Positions 1-6,491 of a DNA stretch of 8,153 nt are shown piece by piece (the stretch's first letter is position 1; each line of letters starts with the position of its first letter). The notes below the pieces were generated by a model, which did not search any database, was not told the DNA's origin, and was given only the letters and a program-made list of their open reading frames with translations. The translations under genes and the position numbers were made by a program. Origin of the DNA: Bacteroidota bacterium (GTDB lineage: Bacteria; Bacteroidota; Bacteroidia; Chitinophagales; Saprospiraceae); assembly GCA_024277695.1 (NCBI GenBank), contig JAJRUR010000006.1:1-8153 (forward strand), in the 5' to 3' direction.

Positions 1-180
1 ACAAATATTGTAGTAGCGCCGTAGGTGTGACCTGTTCACCGTTTCTATCAAGCTATCACTCAAATAAATATTTTTCGGTGTAATCCATATCCTATTTTTC
101 AGGAAAGTAGATTTATTTAACCTCGATTTATTGATTTTAACTACCGAAACTTGAGTAAAATTAAGTAACTCAAAAAATAC
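1..180. other. Flank downstream of lptD, no convincing gene
   Basis: This AT-rich stretch lies beyond the lptD stop. On the minus strand, the frame in phase with lptD stays free of stop codons for 60 codons from the lptD TGA to the window edge. It contains no ATG, only TTG/GTG candidates around positions 37-61, and its translation resembles no family I know. On the plus strand one frame is open from the left edge to a TAA at 81-83 (about 26 codons) and is likewise unrecognised. I see no strong terminator hairpin. The segment is most likely intergenic, possibly with the very start of a minus-strand gene at the edge. Confidence 0.4.
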
Positions 181-191
181 TCAAAAAATAC
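170..191. repeat. 11-bp perfect tandem duplication across the lptD stop codon
   Basis: The unit TCAAAAAATAC occurs twice back to back, at 170-180 and 181-191. The second copy carries the last codons and the TGA stop of lptD (minus strand). The first lies just outside the gene, so the protein end is unchanged by the duplication. It is probably a replication-slippage product. Confidence 0.8.
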
Positions 192-2802
192 GACTCCTAG
201 TGTCTTGCTGCCCCCGATTGTATGGAATTCTTAAAAAGCCCAGGGTACCCGGCTTGACATAAATAGAAAACGTATAAGTACCCTGGATCGGTTGGGTAGT
301 TATAGACATTTCCCAACAATGCAAATCCCGAACAAATCCGAGATCCGGATAGGTCACACGCTTAGATTTAAAATCATACCCGATTTGTCTTATGTTCAAG
401 CGCCACTTTGGAGAAAGCTGAATAGACCCATTGGTACTCACCGAATTGGTGACAATATCTGTAAACATGACAAATTCTCTATTTTCGGATCGACGCAGGA
501 CCAAATTATGTCGAATATTGAATCGATCAAAAAGACTAAAAAATGATCCAGTATAGGCATCTTTGGACATAAACAGGCCAAAAAATTCGGATAATTTGAA
601 TGAGGTGTTGACTGTGAGACGCGCATTGTCAAAACGTAATAATTGTTTTTTATTTTTCCATAAGAGTTCTTTTTGGCGGACACCGGCTATGCGATCATAA
701 AAATCATAATTCAGGTTGAAAGTAATATTGGTCCTACCCTTGAAGAGTCGCTTAACAATCCCTATTCGTAATGGAGAAAAATTGAACGAATCCGTCTCTA
801 TATTATAAGCTCCGGATACATTGAAACGATCAAATATTTTGAGCCTCTTCTCCGTACTGTCTTTTTTGGAATAATACTTTAGCTCGAACATATTGTCCAA
901 TCCGTAGCTAACTGAAGAGCGACCGGTCTGAGCTCGCGGAGCTCTAAATGGACTATCATCGAGGATATTGTACTCAAGCGGTCTATCAAGAATGGGAATA
1001 CCGGAAGAATCGATGACCCGCCCAAAAGCTGCCAAAGATTCTTGATTATCAGGTGTCCAATTAAAGGATATATTGGGGCGTAATACATGACGTACCCCAC
1101 GAAGGATACCTTTGCTAAACAGCATCGTGCCATAAAGCTGTGTACTCATCGAAGCGCGAAAGCTCGTATTTCTAAATGCCGTAAAGTCATTGATGGTACG
1201 TTGGTCTATTTTGCCTAAGATGGTGTCTACTCTGAGTTCACCATTGACCATCGTCGAGTCCAATATAATGGTAGGGTCATAAAATCGTTCGATGGATCTA
1301 AAATTAAAAGTCTCCGTATAATCAATACTCGGAGTAAAATTGATGTATTTGAACACTTTGAAATTGACACCTGAACTGATCCGATGCTGAAAAGCCAACT
1401 GTGCCTCATCCAGTGTCTGTCTGGTAAATAGCAGCGAATCTTTGGTCCGGATGACATTTCTTACATCGGCGTCATAGTTTAGTGTGATACGCTCGTACCA
1501 CTTTTCCGGTCCGATACCCGACCTACGCTTGAAGGGATTGATACGGGTCATTTTGAGGCGTAGATTGGGAAGAGAAACCTCCATATTACGGGTATTGGTG
1601 TTTTGCGAATGGGTCATACCTGCAGTCAATGAAAAAGGGCTACCCGGAAAATTTCTCGAATAATTGAGCGAAGACCTATAGGTATTGGTCAACTGTGTGC
1701 GGGCATCATTATAATTGCGCTGCTGAAAATTATTGGATTGGATCTGAATCGTACCACCGAACTGTTGGTAGGGATGCGCCCTGGCATCCTGCGAATGTGA
1801 CCAATTGATCCCCCAGCCCTTATCGCGATATATCTCGGCTGTCCTAGGATCCTCGGAAAAGAGATTGGCATAACTCAGCGTGATGCTCCCCGTAAATTTG
1901 TAGTTTTTTTTGTACTGCGATGTCAAGTTTAGACGGTAGGCGCCGCGCGTGTAGATGTCCATTTTTGTTTGAAGATTGGCATATTGGCCAAGTGGCATAA
2001 AATACCCAACGTTTCTTACTCCGTAGCCCCATTGAGGAGAATATTCAAAATCTTTTGGGAATAAAATACCCTGTTTTTGCGTCTTGGTCACCGGAAAAAA
2101 TCCAAAAGGTAGCCAGATCGGTGTGGGTATGCCTGCAATCTCCATGCGCGATGGTCCCACCACAATCAACTCATCCGGAATGACCTTTTGCTTGGTTGAT
2201 CGAATACCGTAATGAGGTACTTCGTTATCACAACTAGTAAATATCGCATCTTGATTGTAGATAATATCGTGGTCTCTATCTTCTTTGGGATTTTCGGCGA
2301 TGAATTTTGTCCGACCTCCATGTACATATATGTCATTCTCTCGAGTAACCACATCATATATCATCCCTTTTTTAGTATTAAAGTTAAATCGCATTTTGGC
2401 AGCAGCAAAAGATTTGTTCTTGTCCTTAAAAAGTGGCTTGCCGATCCAGTTTCCAAGGCTGTCCCGACGACCGATGGCAGTAGCGAGATTGGCTTTGACA
2501 TCCAGAACGATATAGTCTGCTTCTAAGCGATACTGCTCATACTCAATGTATGCATCTCCATAAAGATGAAACTGCCGCAGAAGATGATCATAATGGCTCG
2601 AATCTCGCGCCCCGTACTGCACTTCAGACGATACACTATCACGCGATATGCGCACGCTGCCCTTGACCGTTTGAGACCTCAGCGAGTCCTTAGATGCCCG
2701 AATACTAGTAGATGGCGTAGTAGAAATGCTATCCAACTGAGCAAAAGTCTTCAGAGCTCCAAAAAGGATCAAAACCGCTATGATGTATATTTTTTGTAAC
2801 AA
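181..2802 (-). CDS. lptD: LPS-assembly outer-membrane protein LptD (OstA/Imp family)
   Basis: LptD is the outer-membrane beta-barrel that, with the lipoprotein LptE, inserts lipopolysaccharide into the outer leaflet. The 873-residue product starts with a Sec signal peptide (about 1-21, ending TFA-Q, with no lipobox Cys). Next comes an LptA/OstA-like domain (about 65-225) and the family junction around 226-290, with PIWLPFGFFPV followed by a G-x-L-x-P segment. The rest is a long beta-barrel rich in alternating aromatics, ending in a terminal Phe as expected of an OMP. Only two cysteines exist, C191 (FTSC) and C829 (DLHCWEM); they sit where E. coli LptD has C173 and C724/C725, so an interdomain disulfide is plausible. 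The frame has no ATG start: it opens with TTG at 2802, preceded in frame by TAA at 2811-2809. The gene is divergent from the amidase-mlaD pair. The length is normal for Bacteroidota LptD. Confidence 0.93.
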   Translation of the reverse strand: MLQKIYIIAVLILFGALKTFAQLDSISTTPSTSIRASKDSLRSQTVKGSVRISRDSVSSEVQYGARDSSHYDHLLRQFHLYGDAYIEYEQYRLEADYIVLDVKANLATAIGRRDSLGNWIGKPLFKDKNKSFAAAKMRFNFNTKKGMIYDVVTRENDIYVHGGRTKFIAENPKEDRDHDIIYNQDAIFTSCDNEVPHYGIRSTKQKVIPDELIVVGPSRMEIAGIPTPIWLPFGFFPVTKTQKQGILFPKDFEYSPQWGYGVRNVGYFMPLGQYANLQTKMDIYTRGAYRLNLTSQYKKNYKFTGSITLSYANLFSEDPRTAEIYRDKGWGINWSHSQDARAHPYQQFGGTIQIQSNNFQQRNYNDARTQLTNTYRSSLNYSRNFPGSPFSLTAGMTHSQNTNTRNMEVSLPNLRLKMTRINPFKRRSGIGPEKWYERITLNYDADVRNVIRTKDSLLFTRQTLDEAQLAFQHRISSGVNFKVFKYINFTPSIDYTETFNFRSIERFYDPTIILDSTMVNGELRVDTILGKIDQRTINDFTAFRNTSFRASMSTQLYGTMLFSKGILRGVRHVLRPNISFNWTPDNQESLAAFGRVIDSSGIPILDRPLEYNILDDSPFRAPRAQTGRSSVSYGLDNMFELKYYSKKDSTEKRLKIFDRFNVSGAYNIETDSFNFSPLRIGIVKRLFKGRTNITFNLNYDFYDRIAGVRQKELLWKNKKQLLRFDNARLTVNTSFKLSEFFGLFMSKDAYTGSFFSLFDRFNIRHNLVLRRSENREFVMFTDIVTNSVSTNGSIQLSPKWRLNIRQIGYDFKSKRVTYPDLGFVRDLHCWEMSITTQPIQGTYTFSIYVKPGTLGFLRIPYNRGQQDTRSRIF

Positions 2803-2877
2803 AATACGTTATATATGTGTCATGTTAAAAAAATACATTATATTTACTTGATATATGTAATACACTATACATAAGCT
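2803..2877. promoter_or_regulatory. Divergent intergenic region between lptD and the amidase gene
   Basis: These 75 very AT-rich bases separate the two divergent starts and must hold the lptD promoter and probably that of the amidase-mlaD pair. On the plus strand, TATATTTA (2839-2846) matches seven of eight positions of the Bacteroidota -7 motif TAnnTTTG, but without a clear -33 element. On the minus strand nothing matches well. The promoters are inferred from the divergent layout, not from strong motifs. No Shine-Dalgarno sequence precedes either start. Confidence 0.4.
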
Positions 2878-4065
2878 ATGTACATTTTTTTACTTCAAAT
2901 AATTTTTATTCTCAGCCCACTGTTGCTCACACAGAATACAAATCTTCCGTCTGCTGTACCCCCCTTCTACAGTGGTACTACAAAATATGAGCCGAGTCCA
3001 CTTATGTATAATAGACCCAATAATCCACTCCAGGTTAACACAAAAAGAGGACCAAAATCTATAAAGTGCATCGTACTGGATCCGGGACATGGCGGCAAAG
3101 ATATGGGATGTCATCATAATGCCCTGCGTGAAAAAGAGATAAGCCTACAGTTATCCCTTAGACTTAGAGACTTAATCAAGGAACAATATCCTGATTTGAA
3201 GGTGATATTGACACGTGACCGAGATGTCTTTGTCCCACTTCATCAGCGAGCCAAAATAGCTAATGACCACCACGCAGATTTATTCATCTCTATCCACTGC
3301 AATAGTGCACCCAAAAATACCAAAGCCCAAGGCACAGAGACCTATGTATTGGGTCTGCATCGGGCAGAGGATAATTTGGCTGTAGCCAAAAGAGAGAACG
3401 CATCCATCTTATTAGAAGAAAACTATCACAGTTTTTATGGTGGTTTTGACCCCAATGCTCCCGAGACGCACATCATACTCTCGATGTTTCAGAATAGTTT
3501 TTTGGAGCAGTCTATAGTGCTTGCGCACAGCATCGAACAAGAATGTGCAAAGACCAGAAACTCTCGAGGTGTCAAGCAAGCAGGATTTGCAGTTCTTCGA
3601 CTGACTACTATGCCCAGTGTACTCTTTGAAGCGGGCTTTCTGAGCAACTCGGCAGATGCAAAATATCTCGCAACTCCTTCCACACAAGCTATTTTGGCCG
3701 ATCAGTTGCTCCGAGCCTTCAGACGATATGTAGAGATGATGTATCCTGAGCAGATTATGCATTCGGCTGTAGCCAAAAATCAACTACAAGCCCTTAAAGA
3801 TCAAAACCTACAAAACCAAGCCTTCTATACTATACAACTCGCTAACACTTCAAAAGCAATAAAAGAAATACCCAAAAAATGGTCAGCTTTGGGAACAGTA
3901 TTAGAAATCAAAAAAAATAAACAGCACAAATACGTACTAGGTCAATACATCAATAAAGAACAGGCATTCGATAAATTGGTCGAAGTAAAAAACTCTATTG
4001 AGCCTATGGCTTTTGTCACGCGCATAACATCTGAAGACATAAACTCAAGCTTAAATCAAAACTAA
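2878..4065 (+). CDS. N-acetylmuramoyl-L-alanine amidase (Amidase_3) with SPOR-like C-terminus
   Basis: This is a zinc amidase of the AmiA/B/C type that cleaves the bond between N-acetylmuramic acid and L-alanine in peptidoglycan, typically for daughter-cell separation. The 395-residue product has a hydrophobic signal sequence (about 1-19) and a Pro/Asn-rich linker. The Amidase_3 domain spans about 62-286. Expected zinc ligands are H71 (LDPGHGG), E85 (REKEISL) and H140 (ISIHCNS); the catalytic glutamate is E251 (VLFEAGFLSN). The LTRDRD element is at 111-116. The region 165-230 between the third ligand and the catalytic motif is where family members carry a regulatory helix. The tail (about 316-384, FYTIQLAN ... 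VLGQYINKEQAFDKL ... MAFVTRI) has the pattern of the SPOR-like domain common in Bacteroidota amidases, suggesting binding to septal denuded glycan. The ATG at 2878 places the signal peptide correctly. mlaD follows 60 bp downstream on the same strand. Confidence 0.93.
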   Translation: MYIFLLQIIFILSPLLLTQNTNLPSAVPPFYSGTTKYEPSPLMYNRPNNPLQVNTKRGPKSIKCIVLDPGHGGKDMGCHHNALREKEISLQLSLRLRDLIKEQYPDLKVILTRDRDVFVPLHQRAKIANDHHADLFISIHCNSAPKNTKAQGTETYVLGLHRAEDNLAVAKRENASILLEENYHSFYGGFDPNAPETHIILSMFQNSFLEQSIVLAHSIEQECAKTRNSRGVKQAGFAVLRLTTMPSVLFEAGFLSNSADAKYLATPSTQAILADQLLRAFRRYVEMMYPEQIMHSAVAKNQLQALKDQNLQNQAFYTIQLANTSKAIKEIPKKWSALGTVLEIKKNKQHKYVLGQYINKEQAFDKLVEVKNSIEPMAFVTRITSEDINSSLNQN

Positions 4066-4082
4066 ATCCTATAATTAGGATT
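4065..4082 (+). repeat. Perfect 7-bp inverted repeat after the amidase stop
   Basis: AATCCTA (4065-4071) and TAGGATT (4076-4082) form a perfect hairpin with the 4-base loop TAAT, beginning on the last base of the amidase stop codon. A run of five T's follows at 4092-4096, about 9 bases after the stem, which is too far for a classic intrinsic terminator. The stem is AT-rich. It may be a weak terminator or mRNA 3'-end stabiliser between the amidase and mlaD, or a protein-binding dyad upstream of a possible mlaD promoter. Confidence 0.5.
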
Positions 4083-4089
4083 CTATGCT

Positions 4090-4097
4090 TATTTTTG
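4090..4097 (+). promoter_or_regulatory. mlaD: Candidate -7 element upstream of mlaD
   Basis: TATTTTTG is an exact match to the Bacteroidota -7 consensus TAnnTTTG and ends 28 bases before the mlaD ATG. I see no convincing TTTG at the expected -33 distance, and short AT-rich motifs arise often by chance. If real, mlaD has its own promoter besides read-through from the amidase gene. Confidence 0.25.
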
Positions 4098-4125
4098 CCC
4101 ACATTTCATAATGTAAAGAACACTC

Positions 4126-5193
4126 ATGGCCAAAGAAATAAAAGTTGGGATATTTTCGATCATTGGGATTGCTATCCTCATCATCGGTTATCAATTCCTC
4201 AAGGGCATCAATGTCTTCAGTGCCTCTACACAATATTTTGTCACCTATGAAGATGTAGATTTTTTGTCCGTTTCTAATCCGGTCATGCTCCACGGCATGC
4301 AAGTAGGGATGGTCCAAGAGATCATACTCCATCCCGATGACCCCGGCAAAGTACTCGTCAAGCTCAATCTATCTAAAGACATAAAACTCCCAAAGCAGAC
4401 TTCCGCATTGATCGTCAGTACAGGGCTGATGGGAGGCAAAGCGATCAAACTCGTACCCAATGGTCGATGTTCCGGCACAGATTGTGCGCAGTCCGGAGAC
4501 TATTTCAAAGGCAGAAAACAAGGAATGTTTGAAGGTATGTTCGGGGGTAGTGATGGCAGTCCGAGCAATATGATCAACAGCCAGATGGGTGGATTTATCG
4601 ATACATTAGCTACACATATCAGTGACCCCAATGCTCAACATGCAATCGCTCAAAGTTTCCACAGAATACAAGGCATCTTATCCAATCTGGAACTTACCAG
4701 CCAAAAACTCGACCGCTTAATGTCCCTCTCTTCTACTAAAATGTCCGGTACATTGGGCAATTTCGAATCCATATCTGCCAATCTCGCCTCAAATAATCAA
4801 GCACTTAACGCGATCATCGCCAACTTCAACCAGTTTAGCCAAAATCTAAAATCTGCAGATATTGCCGGAGCAGTAACACTATCCAAAGAAATGATCGCCG
4901 GCTCGCAAAATATGATTGCTTCTCTGCAAACCACTGTAGAAGAATCAGCCAAAACATTTGATCAACTCAATACCCTACTAGAAAAAGTCAGCCAAGGTGA
5001 CGGTTCGCTAGCTCAACTCATCAATGACAAGCAACTCTACGAACAACTCCAAGGAGTTAGCAAAAATCTCGAACTCCTACTGCAAGACTTTAGGCTCAAC
5101 CCCAAAAGATATGTCAATGTATCTGTCTTCGGCAAAAAACAAAAAAAATACGAACTACCCGAGAATGATCCGGCTTTTGATCAAAACAAATAA
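4126..5193 (+). CDS. mlaD: MlaD-family (MCE domain) lipid-transport protein
   Basis: MCE proteins form hexameric rings that carry phospholipids across the periplasm together with an MlaE permease and MlaF ATPase. The 355-residue product starts with a short basic N-terminus and one membrane anchor (about 7-26, VGIFSIIGIAILIIGYQFL). The MCE domain covers about 37-113 and shows the family's features: a variable-loop segment around VSNPVMLHGMQVGMVQEI, a KVLVKLNL strand, and STGLMGGKAIKLVP. A Gly/Met/Ser-rich linker (about 130-150) is followed by a long helical region (about 160-320), as expected for a periplasmic coiled-coil extension. The tail NPKRYVNVSVFGKK (325-338) is typical of Bacteroidota members. 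The ATG at 4126 is the natural start because the anchor follows at once. No mlaE or mlaF lies nearby, so the partners must be encoded elsewhere. Its pairing with the amidase is a recurrent Bacteroidota arrangement. Confidence 0.9.
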   Translation: MAKEIKVGIFSIIGIAILIIGYQFLKGINVFSASTQYFVTYEDVDFLSVSNPVMLHGMQVGMVQEIILHPDDPGKVLVKLNLSKDIKLPKQTSALIVSTGLMGGKAIKLVPNGRCSGTDCAQSGDYFKGRKQGMFEGMFGGSDGSPSNMINSQMGGFIDTLATHISDPNAQHAIAQSFHRIQGILSNLELTSQKLDRLMSLSSTKMSGTLGNFESISANLASNNQALNAIIANFNQFSQNLKSADIAGAVTLSKEMIAGSQNMIASLQTTVEESAKTFDQLNTLLEKVSQGDGSLAQLINDKQLYEQLQGVSKNLELLLQDFRLNPKRYVNVSVFGKKQKKYELPENDPAFDQNK

Positions 5194-5231
5194 AGTACTT
5201 AGTACTTACCTAAAAAACCTCAACTACGAGT

Positions 5232-5432
5232 GCAGCGGACAACGAACTTAGACTCTTACTAGCTAGCGACTTCGCTTAAAGGCTTGGGAGGTATTTTGGA
5301 TACCACATAATATATCTTAAATATACGATGTCAACATAATTTTTGAATATATATATAACACTGTATATCTTTTTGTAATACCACAAATTGCTAAAACATC
5401 TAAGGTATAATCATCTTTTCGTTGTCCTTTGC
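5232..5432. repeat. Imperfect 15-bp inverted repeat pair in the mlaD-lgt gap
   Basis: The left copy (5232-5246) reads GCAGCGGACAACGAA and the right copy (5418-5432) is its reverse complement with 13 of 15 positions identical. They include an unbroken 10-base match, GGACAACGAA/TTCGTTGTCC. About 171 bases separate the arms. The arms do not lie at the ends of the gap, and I see no flanking target-site duplication. This could be a relic of a small element, a structured transcript, or chance. Confidence 0.45.
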
Positions 5433-5543
5433 GATAATAATACACCGGACGAGCAATGGTTGGTATTGCAGAAGCTTAACAATAGATGATCGTAGAGCTA
5501 TAGGCAAGGATGATTATTTTAATTAGAAGCCATCCGATGTGCA

Positions 5544-5591
5544 TACTTTTGGCTCTCAATATTTTTTTGACTAACTAAATATCGTACTTTG
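5544..5591 (+). promoter_or_regulatory. lgt: Candidate promoter elements upstream of lgt
   Basis: TACTTTTG at 5544-5551 matches the Bacteroidota -7 consensus TAnnTTTG exactly and would give a leader of roughly 60 bases. A second near-match, TACTTTG followed by CA (5585-5593), lies closer to the gene but has one base too few between TA and TTTG. A TTTG at 5566-5569 is only 15 bases before it, short of the usual spacing. A promoter is expected here because lgt is separated from mlaD by a long gap. Which motif is used cannot be decided from sequence. Confidence 0.35.
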
Positions 5592-5616
5592 CACTCTGAA
5601 ATCAATTTAAGTGTCT

Positions 5617-6444
5617 ATGTTTTGGGTTATCGACTGGAATGCTGATCCGATTATTGCCAAGTTTGGTGTTTTTGAGCTGCGATGGTATAGTCTGATGTTC
5701 GCCTTGGGATTTGTCTTGGGCTACCAGATCATGAAAAAAATATTTAAGCGAGAGGGTGAACCTTTGACTTGGTTAGATAGCTTGTTGACCTATTTGGTCA
5801 TAGGTACAATCATAGGCGCGCGACTCGGCCATACGATCTTTTATGAGTGGGACTATTATAAAAACCACTTGATCGAAATGTTACTGCCGATATCATTAGA
5901 GCCCAAAGTACATTTTACAGGATTTAGAGGGCTTGCGAGTCATGGAGGAGCTATTGCACTCATCATAATGATGTGGTTATGGTCAAAACGCATATCCAAA
6001 AAACCCGTCCTCTGGATATGGGATAGAGTAAGTATCCCTATAGCACTCGTTGGCAGTTTTATTCGATTTGGCAATCTGATGAATCATGAAATCATTGGCA
6101 AACCTACCGATGTACCATGGGCATTTGTTTTTAATCTTGTAGATCAACAAGCACGTCATCCTGCCCAACTTTACGAGTCGATATCCTATTTTTTGATCTT
6201 CTTATTTCTCGCACATATCTACTGGCGCAATGATGCCGGCAAGTACCGCGGTCGTATATTTGGATGGTTTCTCATACTACTATGGGGAGCACGTTTTATT
6301 ATAGAATTTTTTAAAACCAAAATGGGTGGATTGGAAGAAATCATCCCCATAGGACTGAGCACAGGACAAATGCTCAGCATCCCTCTGATAATAGCCGGAA
6401 TTTGGTTTCTATGGCATTCCAAAGACATGAAATCTGTCGATTAG
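5617..6444 (+). CDS. lgt: Phosphatidylglycerol--prolipoprotein diacylglyceryl transferase
   Basis: Lgt is the inner-membrane enzyme that moves a diacylglyceryl group from phosphatidylglycerol to the lipobox cysteine of prolipoproteins, the first step of lipoprotein maturation. Taking ATG 5617 as the start gives 275 residues, normal for the family. A GTG two codons upstream (5611) is an alternative; neither has a Shine-Dalgarno sequence. About seven hydrophobic segments are visible. Family motifs are present: GLASHGGAIA (His109, matching E. coli His103), the signature around 150-161 (IRFGNLMNHEIIG, with R150, N153, N156 and E158), HPAQLYES (about 181-188) and ARFIIEFFK with R226, matching E. 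coli Arg239. Nothing essential appears to be missing. It stands alone after a long gap and probably has its own promoter. It converges on the gene ending at 6492, with 47 bases between the stops and no clear terminator. Confidence 0.95.
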   Translation: MFWVIDWNADPIIAKFGVFELRWYSLMFALGFVLGYQIMKKIFKREGEPLTWLDSLLTYLVIGTIIGARLGHTIFYEWDYYKNHLIEMLLPISLEPKVHFTGFRGLASHGGAIALIIMMWLWSKRISKKPVLWIWDRVSIPIALVGSFIRFGNLMNHEIIGKPTDVPWAFVFNLVDQQARHPAQLYESISYFLIFLFLAHIYWRNDAGKYRGRIFGWFLILLWGARFIIEFFKTKMGGLEEIIPIGLSTGQMLSIPLIIAGIWFLWHSKDMKSVD

Positions 6445-6491
6445 CAGATGTCAGAACGAGCGCATTCTATTTCAAATTTTTGGAGGCTACT

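Larger units (their letters stand above)
5194..5616. other. Non-coding gap between mlaD and lgt with inverted repeats
   Basis: No convincing gene lies in these roughly 420 AT-rich bases. They hold several dyads. AAGTACT/AGTACTT (5193-5207) begins on the last base of the mlaD stop codon. AGCG-ACTT-CGCT lies at 5265-5276, and GGTAT-TTTGG-ATACC at 5290-5304. A distant 12-base pair joins 5407-5418 to 5506-5517 (one G-U), enclosing TTGTCC/GGACGA (5422-5427/5447-5452) and GCAAT-GGTTGGT-ATTGC (5453-5469). A 15-base inverted pair (13 matches) joins 5232-5246 to 5418-5432. On the minus strand a 52-codon stop-free stretch (5475-5317) reads protein-like but has no usable start at its head. Short hydrophobic frames (5510-5578 plus; 5544-5476 minus) are too small to support. 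None of the hairpins is followed by a good T-tract. Confidence 0.6.

Noticed and set aside
22..38. GGTGTGACCTGTTCACC as a palindrome or attachment site
   Set aside because: The pairing is interrupted by a bulge and a weak G-T pair, and no second copy or mobile gene is nearby.
292..2526. Several plus- and minus-strand open frames of 60-104 codons overlapping lptD
   Set aside because: They lie inside a well-supported 873-residue LptD frame, have no recognisable domains, and fit shadow frames.
3412..3783. Minus-strand 123-codon frame inside the amidase gene
   Set aside because: It overlaps the conserved catalytic region of the amidase and reads as a Cys/Ser-rich antisense translation without family features.
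5024..5251. Plus-strand 75-codon frame at the end of mlaD
   Set aside because: Most of it overlaps the conserved MlaD tail in another frame; the part past the mlaD stop shows nothing recognisable.
5265..5304. Hairpins AGCG-ACTT-CGCT and GGTAT-TTTGG-ATACC as an mlaD terminator
   Set aside because: The stems are only 4-5 bp and no T-tract follows either.
5510..5578. 22-residue hydrophobic open frame upstream of lgt, as a possible small membrane peptide or leader
   Set aside because: Too short, no ribosome site, and hydrophobic frames are common by chance in AT-rich DNA.
6445..6491. Bidirectional terminator between lgt and the HExxH gene
   Set aside because: Only a 4-bp AGAA/TTCT pairing with mismatched interior is visible; the TTTTT nearby is not positioned after a stable stem.
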